Positions 33,036 to 40,928 of a stretch of DNA of 64,000 nt are shown one piece after another. Numbering within the stretch: the first letter of the stretch is position 1; every line of letters starts with the position of its first letter. Both the position numbers and the translations under genes were made by a program. The notes below the pieces were generated by a model. The model saw only the letters and a list, made by a program, of their open reading frames with translations, made no database searches and was not told the DNA's origin. Source of the DNA: Actinomadura sp. WMMA1423 (lineage in GTDB: Bacteria > Actinomycetota > Actinomycetes > Streptosporangiales > Streptosporangiaceae). Location of the stretch: NCBI RefSeq assembly GCF_006547145.1, contig NZ_CP041244.1, positions 5,766,001-5,830,000 of the forward strand, written 5' to 3'.

Positions 33036-34213
33036 TCAAGTTGCCGGAGAAGCCGGACCGCGGCGGACGACCGAACCGCCTCCTCGGGGCCGCCCTCACC
33101 GCCGCCCTCCTCACCGGCGCGTGCTCGACCGGGCTTGGCGGCGGGGACGCGGGAACGGCCGTCGATCCGTCGGCGGGCGGGTCCGAGCCGTCTCCGTGGG
33201 AGACGGCGGCGCCCGCGTCCCTGGGCCTGGACGCGGCGAAGCTGGAGAACGTCGCCGCGGTCGCCGAGAAGGGGAAGTCGGACTGCCTCGCCGTCGCGCG
33301 CGACGGGAAGCTTGCCGGCGAGTGGTACTTCCGCGAGGGGCGGCGGGAGAAGGCCCAGCCGGTATGGTCCGCCACGAAGTCGTTCACCAGCGTCCTCGTC
33401 GGGATCGCCCAGGACGACGGCGCCCTGAGCGTGGACGACAAGGCGTCGAAATGGATCGACGAATGGAAGGGGACCCCCGCGGAGGAGGTGACGGTCCGCG
33501 ACCTCCTCAGCAACGTCTCCGGCCGGGAATGGAGCTTCCGGACCGACTACCGGCGGCTCCTGAAGGCCCCGGACCGCACCAAGTTCGCCATCGGCCTGAA
33601 ACAGCAGCACGAGCCCGGCAAGGTCTGGGTGTACAACAACTCAGCGATCCAGACGCTGCAGCGCGTGCTGCAGAAGGCCACCGGAAAGGACGTCTCCCGC
33701 TTCGCCGAGGAGCGCCTCTTCAAACCGCTGGGCATGAGCCGCACCACCATGGGCACCGATCGCGCCGGCAACGCGCAGACCTTCATGGGCATCAACTCCA
33801 CCTGCCGGGACATGGCCCGGTTCGGCCAGATGATGCTCGAGAACGGGAAATGGCAGGGGCGGCAGATCGTGTCCGCCAAGTATGTCGAGGCGGCCACCGG
33901 CAGGCCGTCGACGAAGCTGAACTCGGCCTACGGATACCTCTGGTGGCTCAACCGGCCCGGAACAATCCGGGGCCCGGTCGCGGCGACCGACCTCGGGGGA
34001 GCACGGGAACCGGGCGCCTCGAAGGGGCCGCTGGTGCCGGGTGCTCCGCCCCAGCTGTTCTGGGCGCTGGGGCTCGGCAACCAGCTCATCCAGATCGACC
34101 CGGAGACCAGGACCGTCGTGGTCCGCCTCGGCAAGACCGAACCGCGGCCCAAGCCGCCGACCTTCGGCCCGGCCGAGGCCTCAAAGGTCGTGACCGACGC
34201 CGTGACCCGGTAA
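33032..34213 (+). CDS. Lipoprotein serine hydrolase, class C beta-lactamase fold
   Basis: A 393-residue exported hydrolase. The signal ends in LLTGAC, so Cys31 is probably lipidated. The catalytic Ser113-x-x-Lys116 is in SATKS and the YxN element is YNN (VYNNSA). Members of this family act as esterases, peptidases or 6-aminohexanoate-dimer hydrolase-like amidases more often than as lactamases. GTG 33032 overlaps the DUF1214 stop (GTGA). Termination follows at the hairpin at 34294. Confidence 0.83.
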   Translation: MIKLPEKPDRGGRPNRLLGAALTAALLTGACSTGLGGGDAGTAVDPSAGGSEPSPWETAAPASLGLDAAKLENVAAVAEKGKSDCLAVARDGKLAGEWYFREGRREKAQPVWSATKSFTSVLVGIAQDDGALSVDDKASKWIDEWKGTPAEEVTVRDLLSNVSGREWSFRTDYRRLLKAPDRTKFAIGLKQQHEPGKVWVYNNSAIQTLQRVLQKATGKDVSRFAEERLFKPLGMSRTTMGTDRAGNAQTFMGINSTCRDMARFGQMMLENGKWQGRQIVSAKYVEAATGRPSTKLNSAYGYLWWLNRPGTIRGPVAATDLGGAREPGASKGPLVPGAPPQLFWALGLGNQLIQIDPETRTVVVRLGKTEPRPKPPTFGPAEASKVVTDAVTR

Positions 34214-34293
34214 AGCGAGGCCCTGATCCCGTAGTCCGGCCCCGCGATCCGGTGACCCGGTGGCTCGGAGGCTGAGCCGGTAGGCCCGATAGA

Positions 34294-34333
34294 GAGGAGG
34301 CGCCGTCCCCGTGGCCTGGGACGGCGCCTCCTC
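34294..34333. terminator. Bidirectional stem-loop terminator, 16-bp stem
   Basis: GAGGAGGCGCCGTCCC pairs perfectly with GGGACGGCGCCTCCTC around an 8-base loop, between the convergent hydrolase and MBL-fold genes. Confidence 0.8.
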
Positions 34334-34346
34334 CCCGTCAAGGGGC

Positions 34347-35582
34347 TCAGCTCTTGGCCGCCGCGAGGTAGATGCCGCGCGTCATCAGGGACGTGGCCGA
34401 CTCGGCGAGCGCGGTGAAGATCTGGCGGTAGGCGTCCCTGACGTCCTCGTCCTCCGGCGCGGCCTGGCGCGCCAGTTCGATGAGGCGCGCGGCCACCCGC
34501 GGTTCGTCGTCGTCCAGTGCCCGGCGGGCCCGGTCGGCGAGGTCGTGCGGGCCGCCCGCGAGCTCCGCCAGCACCGTGGCGAGCCGGTCCGCCCGCGGCG
34601 GCTTGAGCGCGGCCGGGTCGCCGTCCCACCAGCCCCCGTAGAGGCGCCAGATGTTGCGGACGATGAACTCGGGCTCGTCGTAGGCGGCCCGCAGGTAGGG
34701 CTTGGCGGCCAGCCGCTCCGGCACGTGCACGGCATGGATGATCTCGTCCAGGCGGGCACCGCCGTTCATGAGCGCCAGCGTCTGGGACACCAGCGTCTCC
34801 AGGTACTCCGCGACGTCGGTCAGCGCCGTGCGGACGCGGTCGCGGCCGGCGATGGGGGCGCCGTGCCCCGGGATCAGCAGCGACGCGTCCAGTTCGGCCA
34901 TGGCCCGCAGCGCGGCCGCCCACTCGGCCGGGTACCGCTGGACCTTCTGGGGGTTGCCGCAGTTGGGGGAGTTCCAGATGAACAGGTCGCCGGCGAGGAT
35001 GATGTCCCGTTCCGGGACGTACGCCCAGGTGTGGTCGTCGGTCTCTCCGCGCGCGTGCCGCAGTTCGAAGGTGAGTTCGCCGACGCGCAGCCGGTGGTCG
35101 TCGCGGTAGGTGATCTCGGGGTACCGGAACTTCTCCGGCCAGCGGAACCTCGGATTCGCGAACTGCCGCGCGTTGACCGTCCGGTTGTAGTCCTTCGTCA
35201 GGACGTAGCGCTCGAACCTGGCCTTGACGGCCTCGTGGGCGATGACGACCGGCCGCTCCGCACCGCCGCGGTCCGCCTCCTCGTCGAAGGGGCCGACCCC
35301 GAAGACGTGGTCGATGTGCCCGTGCGAGTAGACGGCATATCGGACGGGGTCGGGGCACCACTCCCGAATGGCCCGGTGATTGCTCTTGGCCGTGTTCGGA
35401 GCGCCGGTGTCGAAGAGCACCAGGCCCTCCTCCGTCCGAAAGACGGTGACGTTCGCGAAAGAGGGCACCACGGCGACGCCATCGGCGATCTCAAAAGCCA
35501 CTCCGGAAGGGACCTCACCGTTGATGAGCCCTTCCATGCCGACCTCGCCTTGCCACATCCGTTCCGCATACCGCATCAGCAT
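34347..35582 (-). CDS. MBL-fold hydrolase, alkyl-sulfatase-like
   Basis: A 411-residue metallo-beta-lactamase-fold enzyme with the zinc motif HGHIDH, GETDDHTW and PGHGAP. The C-terminal 130 residues are helical and match the alkyl-sulfatase dimerisation region (VHVPERLAAKPYLRAAYDEPEF, then NIWRLYGGWWDGDP). This is the pattern of SdsA1-type secondary and primary alkyl sulfatases, but there is no signal peptide. ATG 35582 is chosen because it lies at the transcription start predicted from the CAATAG box overlapping the operator at 35593, so the mRNA is leaderless. Confidence 0.8.
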   Translation of the reverse strand: MLMRYAERMWQGEVGMEGLINGEVPSGVAFEIADGVAVVPSFANVTVFRTEEGLVLFDTGAPNTAKSNHRAIREWCPDPVRYAVYSHGHIDHVFGVGPFDEEADRGGAERPVVIAHEAVKARFERYVLTKDYNRTVNARQFANPRFRWPEKFRYPEITYRDDHRLRVGELTFELRHARGETDDHTWAYVPERDIILAGDLFIWNSPNCGNPQKVQRYPAEWAAALRAMAELDASLLIPGHGAPIAGRDRVRTALTDVAEYLETLVSQTLALMNGGARLDEIIHAVHVPERLAAKPYLRAAYDEPEFIVRNIWRLYGGWWDGDPAALKPPRADRLATVLAELAGGPHDLADRARRALDDDEPRVAARLIELARQAAPEDEDVRDAYRQIFTALAESATSLMTRGIYLAAAKS

Positions 35583-35592
35583 GACCACACTA

Positions 35593-35609
35593 TTGCACTC
35601 AGAGTGCAA
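35593..35609. promoter_or_regulatory. Palindromic operator, copy 2
   Basis: TTGCACT-CAG-AGTGCAA (plus strand) matches copy 1 at 30758 in both arms and, read on the minus strand, continues CAATAG as there. It lies 11 bp before the MBL-fold start codon. A TetR-family gene lies just upstream at 35697-36263 and is the likely binder. Confidence 0.75.
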
Positions 35610-35696
35610 AGTTGCCAGTGCGCGCCGGGAGAAGTCTCGGCGCACGCGGGCGTGCCGGTACGCCCCGATGGTCCATCGGGGCCCGGATGATGACGG

Positions 35697-36263
35697 TCAG
35701 GCGGGAATCAGCGTGGTGAGCAGTTCGTGGAAGCAGCGGCGCCTGTCCTCCACGCTCAGCCGCCGCAGGTGGTACCAGGCGCCCCAGCTGACGGCGGCGT
35801 CCACGATGTCGGGAAGCAGCGGGTCGCGTCCGGCGAACTCCGCCGCGAAGACCTCGCGGAGCATCCCCCGCATCCACTCGTCGCCCTCGTTGATCAGCCC
35901 GGCCACCACCCCCGAGGTGGAGGCCGCGATGGAGACGCGCCGCACCGGCGTCATGGTCTCGTAGATCCGCACGAGCTGGCCGGCGAACCGGTCGATGCGC
36001 TCGGGGAGCGGCAGGTCGGGGCTGATCGGCTCGACCGTGGCGAGCAGGCGTTCGGCCTGGCGCTGCCCGGCCTCCACGTACAACTCGTCCAGATCGGAGA
36101 AGTGGACGAAGACGCTGCGGCGGGACACCCCCGCCCGGGTGGCGATGTCGGCGGCGGTCGGCACCCGGCCGGCCTCGCGCAAAAGATCGAGGAGGGCCTC
36201 GGTGATCGCCCTTCGGGTCTGCTCCGGGCCGCGCGAACGCTGACTTGAGTGGGCCGTCGCCAT
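35697..36263 (-). CDS. TetR-family transcriptional regulator
   Basis: A 188-residue repressor. The DNA-binding part is RRAITEALLDLLREAGRVPTAADIATRAGVSRRSVFVHF, followed by a helical ligand domain. It lies 87 bp upstream of the operator that precedes the MBL-fold gene, in the same direction. By position it should bind the TTGCACT-N3-AGTGCAA sites and control the MBL-fold, MFS and DUF3068 operons. The ligand is unknown. ATG 36263 has no clear ribosome site. Confidence 0.85.
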   Translation of the reverse strand: MATAHSSQRSRGPEQTRRAITEALLDLLREAGRVPTAADIATRAGVSRRSVFVHFSDLDELYVEAGQRQAERLLATVEPISPDLPLPERIDRFAGQLVRIYETMTPVRRVSIAASTSGVVAGLINEGDEWMRGMLREVFAAEFAGRDPLLPDIVDAAVSWGAWYHLRRLSVEDRRRCFHELLTTLIPA

Positions 36264-36389
36264 GACAGCGCCAGTAGACCAGCCCCCGCCCCCGGGTGCA
36301 AGCGTGTGCACGAAGTGGCGTCCCGGCCGGGCGAAGCGGGCTCTGCCCGGCCGGGCGCGGGATGCTCCCGCCGCGCCTCCGCGGGCGGA

Positions 36390-36498
36390 TCAGTCGAGTA
36401 TCGCGGTGGCCTCGACCTCGACGAGCACGTCGTCCTCGAAGAGGCGGTCGACGCCGATGAGCGAGGCCGGCGGCATGGGAAGGCGGAGTCCGGCCTCC
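36390..36498 (-). pseudogene. 3' fragment of a RidA-family gene
   Basis: About 35 codons ending at the stop at 36390: LRLPMPPASLIGVDRL then EDDVLVEVEATAILD. This is the C-terminal pattern of RidA/YjgF proteins (Pro-Pro-Ala-Ser, valine-rich strand, VEVEA). The first two-thirds of the gene are missing. It meets an HxlR fragment on the other strand at about 36500. Confidence 0.65.
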
Positions 36499-36510
36499 TC
36501 GGCGACGCTC

Positions 36511-36690
36511 GGCGTGATCGAACGCGAGGTCCTCTCCACGCGCCCCGTGGCGATCAGGTACCGGATCACACCGCTCGGCAAGACCCTGCGCCGTCCCGTG
36601 GACGTGCTGCTGGCATGGGCCGCGGAGCAGATGCCCGCCATCGAACGCGCCCGCGACGCCTACGACGCGAGGGAGGAAGCGGACATCTGA
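36511..36690 (+). pseudogene. 3' fragment of an HxlR-family regulator gene
   Basis: GVIEREVLSTRPVAIRYRIT, then PLGKTLRRPVDVLLAWAAEQ, is the second half of the HxlR winged helix (G-x-I-x-R, Y-x-I-T-x-x-G, LxxW). The recognition helix and N-terminus are lost. The relic reads away from the RidA relic, so the lost DNA held the 5' parts of two divergent genes. Confidence 0.65.
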
Positions 36691-36774
36691 GGACCGCGGG
36701 CGCCGACGTCCGTCCAGGCCGCGAGCGGGTGGACGAGACCGGGAACGTTCGGCGGAGGGCGGCTTTCCGGTGCG

Positions 36775-38289
36775 TCACAGCCGGGCGTGCGCCGCGGCGA
36801 GGCGTTCCTCGTCCGGGCGCGGTGATCGGTCGCCGGAGACCTCGTCGGCCCAGTCGAGGAGACGGTGCAGACGATCGTCGACCACGGCGGCGGCGAGGCC
36901 CGGGTTTCCGATCACGACCTCTCCGCCGGTGCCGTCGACGCTGATCAGCGTCCCCTCGGGGACGACACGGTCGCCGGCCCGCACGCATCCCGCCGCGGCG
37001 TCGACGGTGAGGCCGGCGCCCACGACCGCGGGCCTGCCCATGGCGCGCGCGACGACGGCCGCGTGGCTGGTGGGCCCGCCGCGGCTCGTGACCACCCCGG
37101 CGGCGGCCGCCAGGCCGTGCATGTCGAGCGGCGAGGTGGCGGGACGCACGAGGATCACCGGCCCGTCCGCCGCCATGCGCGCGGCCCGGTCGGCGGTGAC
37201 CGCGATGCGGCCGGCCGCGACGCCCGGACACGCGCCCCGGCCGCGGGCGAGCAGGTCGCTCCCGTCCCCGGCGCGGAGCCGCTGCGTGCGGGCGTCGCGC
37301 AGGTGCCGGGGTGAGATCCGCCGCAGCGCCGTGCGCCGGCCGATGAGCCCCTCGTCGACGAGGTCGACGGCGGCGCGGACCGCGGCGCGGCCGGTGAGGC
37401 CGCCGGGCCTCACCTGCAGGAACCACAGGTGCCCTGTCTCGAAGGTGAACTCGGCATGGCAGGCGTCGCGGTAGTGCCGCTCGATGAGGTGCAAGGCCGC
37501 CACCAGGCGTTCCCACACCACCGGCTCCCTGTCGGCGAGCTCGGACAGCGGCTCGGGGGTGGAGTGCCCGGATACGACGTCCTCGCCCTGCCGGCCGAAC
37601 AGGACGTCACCGAACGGGGTCCCGGCGCCGGTCGCCGGGTCGCGGCTGAAGGCGACGCCGGTACCGCTGCGCCCGTCGCGGTTGCCGAACACCATCGCCT
37701 GCACGATCACGGCCGTACCGGGCTCGTGCGGCAGCCCGTGCACTTCGCGGTAGGTGACGGCGCGCGGGCTGTTCCATGACGAGAAGACGGCCCTCACCGC
37801 CGCCCGCAGTTGACCCATCGCGTCGTCGGGGACGGTCACGCCGGTGGGTCGCGCGGCCGTCCCGGCGGCGGCCGCGAAGCTTGCGAGGAACCGCCGGCGC
37901 GTCTCGTCGGCGAAGGCCGGAGCGCCCGTCTCGGCGGCCAGCGCGGCGGCCGCGCCGGCGGTGAGGCCGACGTTGAGCACGGTGCTCATCATGCCGGGCA
38001 TCGACACGGCGGCGCCGGACCGGACCGATACCGCCAGCGGCCGCTCGTCCCCGCCGAAGCGCCGTCCGGTCTCGGCCTCCAGCCCGCGGACGGCGGCGGC
38101 CAGTTCGGCGTCGAGGCCCTCCGGAAAGCGGCCGTCCCGCAGGAAGGCGCGGCAGGCGCGGGTGTCGATCGCGAAACCCGCCGGCACGGGCAGCCCGAGA
38201 CGCCGCAGCACGACGAGGCCGTGCCCCTTGCCGCCGATGGCGTCCGCGGATGGGCCGGTCCCGGTTGCGAGGGGATGGATCCAGCTCAT
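36775..38289 (-). CDS. PPDK-like protein lacking the PEP/pyruvate domain
   Basis: A 504-residue protein (five more if GTG 38304, which overlaps the previous stop, is used). It has the N-terminal ATP-grasp part of pyruvate phosphate dikinase (IGGKGHGLVVLRRLGLPVPAGFAI, SVRSGAAVSMPGMM, GVAFSRDPATG) and the swivelling phosphohistidine domain (GGPTSHAAVVARAMGRPAVVG). The C-terminal PEP-binding barrel is absent; full PPDK is near 880 residues. Similar short forms exist in mycobacteria (Rv1127c type). The phosphate acceptor is therefore unknown; another protein may supply it. Confidence 0.82.
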   Translation of the reverse strand: MSWIHPLATGTGPSADAIGGKGHGLVVLRRLGLPVPAGFAIDTRACRAFLRDGRFPEGLDAELAAAVRGLEAETGRRFGGDERPLAVSVRSGAAVSMPGMMSTVLNVGLTAGAAAALAAETGAPAFADETRRRFLASFAAAAGTAARPTGVTVPDDAMGQLRAAVRAVFSSWNSPRAVTYREVHGLPHEPGTAVIVQAMVFGNRDGRSGTGVAFSRDPATGAGTPFGDVLFGRQGEDVVSGHSTPEPLSELADREPVVWERLVAALHLIERHYRDACHAEFTFETGHLWFLQVRPGGLTGRAAVRAAVDLVDEGLIGRRTALRRISPRHLRDARTQRLRAGDGSDLLARGRGACPGVAAGRIAVTADRAARMAADGPVILVRPATSPLDMHGLAAAAGVVTSRGGPTSHAAVVARAMGRPAVVGAGLTVDAAAGCVRAGDRVVPEGTLISVDGTGGEVVIGNPGLAAAVVDDRLHRLLDWADEVSGDRSPRPDEERLAAAHARL

Positions 38290-38300
38290 CGGAGCGCTGC

Positions 38301-38912
38301 TCACAGGCGCGGGATGCCGAGGGTGGCGAGCAGGTCCTCGTGGAGCTGGAACCACACCGCGTGGTACGAGGTGGTGCTGTCCGCCAGATGCTCCAGCGCG
38401 CCGGCCCGGGCCCGGTCGAGCGCCGCGGTGAGCCGCGCCCGGTACCGCCCGAACCGGGGGAGCACCGCGGACAGGTCCCTGCCGACGACCTCGGCGCGCC
38501 GGTCCAGGTCGGCGAACCGCTCCAGGACCCTGGAGTCATAGGCCGGGTCCGAGTGGTCGTTCAGCGCCACCGCGCCCTCCACGGGACGCATCTGCCACGC
38601 GGAGCAGAGGTCCAGCAGCTCCGGGTTCAGCACCATGAACCTCTCGTACCCCGAGGCCACCGCGTCCCGGGCACCGGCGGCGTCGAGCTCGCGGGCCGTC
38701 CGGCGGGCGTCCTCGGCGCGGCCCGCCTCGGTGAGGCCCCAGCCCCCGAACTCTCCGGGCGTCCGGGTCACCAGGCCGGCCACGGCGAGATCGATCAGGT
38801 GGGACTCGACGTCCGCCTCTGCGAGGCCCGCCGCGTCGGCCACGCGGGGCAGGTCGGCATGTCCGATGCAGCGCAGGACGTGCAGCACGGTCGAATCATC
38901 GGAACCCGTCAT
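38301..38912 (-). CDS. Winged-helix protein of the PPDK-like operon
   Basis: A 203-residue protein. The first 75 residues look like a winged helix (ADLPRVADAAGLAEADVESHLIDLAVAGLVTRT, then WGLTEAGRA). The rest is helical (SGYERFMVLNPELLDLCSAWQMRP, then helices to the end). Its ATG overlaps the stop of the upstream TetR gene (ATGA) and it ends 11 bases before the PPDK-like ATG. A regulatory or partner role in the operon is inferred. It could also be the acceptor protein that the truncated PPDK lacks. Confidence 0.65.
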   Translation of the reverse strand: MTGSDDSTVLHVLRCIGHADLPRVADAAGLAEADVESHLIDLAVAGLVTRTPGEFGGWGLTEAGRAEDARRTARELDAAGARDAVASGYERFMVLNPELLDLCSAWQMRPVEGAVALNDHSDPAYDSRVLERFADLDRRAEVVGRDLSAVLPRFGRYRARLTAALDRARAGALEHLADSTTSYHAVWFQLHEDLLATLGIPRL

Positions 38913-40021
38913 GCTTCATCCGTTCCGGTAGACCCCTCGACGGACGTCGGGGCGGTCGCGGCGGCGTGCGCGGCGCCCCTGCCCAGTGCCCGAGCGATGA
39001 TCCTCCCGCCCCGGACGCGCACGGCGGCCTCGGTGCTCTCGGACGTACCGGCGCCGACTGCGGCGGCAAGGGCGGCTCTGTCGTCGTGAACGAGACGCAG
39101 CGGCAGACCGATCGCCGTCCCGAACGCCCGTCGCAGGCACAGGACGAGGTCGGCGACCCGCAGCCGGACGAGCGCCCCGATCTCGGCGGGATCGTCCGTC
39201 ACCAGCGCCACGATGACGGGCTCTCCCGGACGGGCGGCGCGGACCGCCTCCTCGGCGGCACCGAGGCGACCCGTCCCGAGGACCACGATGACCCCGCCGT
39301 CGTCGAAGCGGACGGGACGGCCGGTGATGGCGTCCGTCGCCTCGTCGGGCGGCGTCCAGGCGTCGCGGCACGAATGGGGCGCGGCGACGTACGGCAGGTG
39401 GGGCGGGTCCCATGCGTCGCCCGTGTCGAGTTCGGCGAGCCGCCGGCAGGCGCGGACCACCTCGAACGGATCCCCGAAGCCGGGCGCCGTCTCGGCGAGA
39501 TGGCCCGCTCCGTGCAGCAGGGTCAGGATCACCTCGGCGAGCCGCACCCGCCGGGAGGCGGCGGGCGCCCGGCACGATTCCAGGGCGAGCGCCACCAGCA
39601 GACCGTCCAGCCCCGCGAGCCCGGCCATGGCGGTGCGGCCCGGCTCATCGTCGAACACCCCGGTCAGCGACCGGGACCGCAGCTTCCCGGCGTCGGACGT
39701 GTCGCCGGTCAGGGGCAGCCGTTCGAGCCAGGCGCGGGCGAACGCCTCCGCCCCCTCCGCCAGGTCGAGGTCTCCGGCCGTGCCCGCGGCAGGTGCTCCG
39801 GACGCGGCCGTGCGCTCGACGGAGTCGAGCAGCACCGCCAGGTACAGCGCCCGCTTGCTCGGGAAGTTCGAGTACACGGCGCCGCGGGTCAGCTCGGCGC
39901 GGTCGGCGACGCGGTCGACCCTGGCGCCGGCGAAGCCGTGCTCGGTGAACTCCTCCACCGCCGCGGCCAGCACGGCGGCACGCGTCCGAGCCTGCTGCTG
40001 CGCCCGGGTCAGCCGGGCCAT
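38909..40021 (-). CDS. TetR-family regulator with an additional C-terminal domain
   Basis: A 370-residue protein, nearly twice the usual TetR length. Residues 1-200 are a standard TetR (ARTRAAVLAAAVEEFTEHGFAGARVDRVADRA, then GAVYSNFPSKRALYLAV). From about 215 an alpha/beta domain follows with alternating strands (GGVIVVLGTGRLGAAEEAVR, EPVIVALVTDD, VADLVLCLRRAFG) that I do not recognise. The palindrome at 40056 just upstream suggests autoregulation. It is first in the PPDK-like operon, and the extra domain may sense the pathway's metabolite. Confidence 0.82.
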   Translation of the reverse strand: MARLTRAQQQARTRAAVLAAAVEEFTEHGFAGARVDRVADRAELTRGAVYSNFPSKRALYLAVLLDSVERTAASGAPAAGTAGDLDLAEGAEAFARAWLERLPLTGDTSDAGKLRSRSLTGVFDDEPGRTAMAGLAGLDGLLVALALESCRAPAASRRVRLAEVILTLLHGAGHLAETAPGFGDPFEVVRACRRLAELDTGDAWDPPHLPYVAAPHSCRDAWTPPDEATDAITGRPVRFDDGGVIVVLGTGRLGAAEEAVRAARPGEPVIVALVTDDPAEIGALVRLRVADLVLCLRRAFGTAIGLPLRLVHDDRAALAAAVGAGTSESTEAAVRVRGGRIIARALGRGAAHAAATAPTSVEGSTGTDEA

Positions 40022-40055
40022 CGAGCTCTCTTCGCCACGTCGTCAAGATACAGCG

Positions 40056-40078
40056 AACATCCGGATGTTGTGAACATC
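40056..40078. promoter_or_regulatory. Nested palindromes, candidate TetR operator
   Basis: AACATCCGGATGTT (40056-40069) is a perfect 14-bp palindrome. Its right half also pairs with the next AACATC across GTG (GATGTT-GTG-AACATC, ending at 40078). Three half-sites in a row suit two stacked TetR dimers. It lies 35 bp upstream of the TetR start. The rest of 40079-40361 has no gene. Confidence 0.7.
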
Positions 40079-40361
40079 TGAACTAGGGGCATGGCAGGTC
40101 GACGCGGTCGGACCGGAACTCCGAGGGGACGTCGGGCACTCATCCGGGTCGTCAAGGGAATTCGCGTTCCGTGGCTACGACGAAACACCTTCCCTTTCCT
40201 CTTTCAAGGGAAAGAAATGCTCCGGCATTCGTGATGACCCGAGCCGTGAGATGCGTCAGGAAGGATCCCTATGAAAACCCTCTGAAACACTCATCGAAGG
40301 TAGTGGGGTGCTCGACCTCCCGCTACCTTGAGCTGATCAACGGACTTCCGAAAGGCCGGCC

Positions 40362-40877
40362 ATGCCCGAGACCCTCTTTGGTCTGCCCGCTCATCCGCTC
40401 GTCGTCCATGTCGTGGTCTTTCTGGTTCCGCTGACAGTGCTGGCGGCCCTGCTCGCGGCTCTGTGGCCCAAGGTGCGGCGGCTGCTCGGGCCCTGGATCC
40501 TCGGCGTGGCCACGATCGCCGTCATAACGATCCCGCTGGCGACCGAAAGCGGCGAGCACCTCGAAGAACAGGTGCCCCGCTCGTCCCTGGTGGAAGAGCA
40601 CGCGGAATTGGGAGACACCCTGCTCCCCCTGGTCGCCGGGCTCTGGGTGGCCCTGGCGCTCCTCGTCGCCGTGGGCGTCTACGCCCGCCGGAACACCGAC
40701 CGGCCGCCCCGCTGGACCAAGGCGGTGACGCTGGTGGCAGCGGTCCTCACCGTGGGCGCCGCGGTCGCCACGGGCGTCCAGGTGGCCCGGATCGGGCACA
40801 GCGGCGCCAAGGCGGTCTGGCACGACGTGGGCTCGGGAGGCGGAGGCGGAGGCGGCGAGGGCGGGCCGCGCCCGTGA
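40362..40877 (+). CDS. DUF2231 membrane protein
   Basis: A 171-residue protein with four membrane helices and the family signature LFGLPAHPLVVHVVVFLVPL at the N-terminus. Residues RSSLVEEHAELGDTL lie between helices. The tail is Gly-rich. DUF2231 proteins are inner-membrane proteins of unknown biochemical role; the conserved His residues near the start may bind a metal or haem. It stands alone, with a hairpin terminator directly after it. Confidence 0.8.
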   Translation: MPETLFGLPAHPLVVHVVVFLVPLTVLAALLAALWPKVRRLLGPWILGVATIAVITIPLATESGEHLEEQVPRSSLVEEHAELGDTLLPLVAGLWVALALLVAVGVYARRNTDRPPRWTKAVTLVAAVLTVGAAVATGVQVARIGHSGAKAVWHDVGSGGGGGGGEGGPRP

Positions 40878-40878
40878 C

Positions 40879-40908
40879 GGCCGCCCGGCCTGTTCGCGCC
40901 GGGCGGCC
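40879..40908. terminator. Bidirectional stem-loop terminator
   Basis: GGCCGCCCGGC pairs perfectly with GCCGGGCGGCC around an 8-base loop, between the convergent DUF2231 and phosphodiesterase genes. Confidence 0.7.
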
Positions 40909-40928
40909 GCTCGCCACGTGCCCGCGGG

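Noticed and set aside
33032..34213. Beta-lactam resistance gene
   Set aside because: The SxxK/YxN fold is shared by many esterases and amidases, and the context is not that of a resistance gene.
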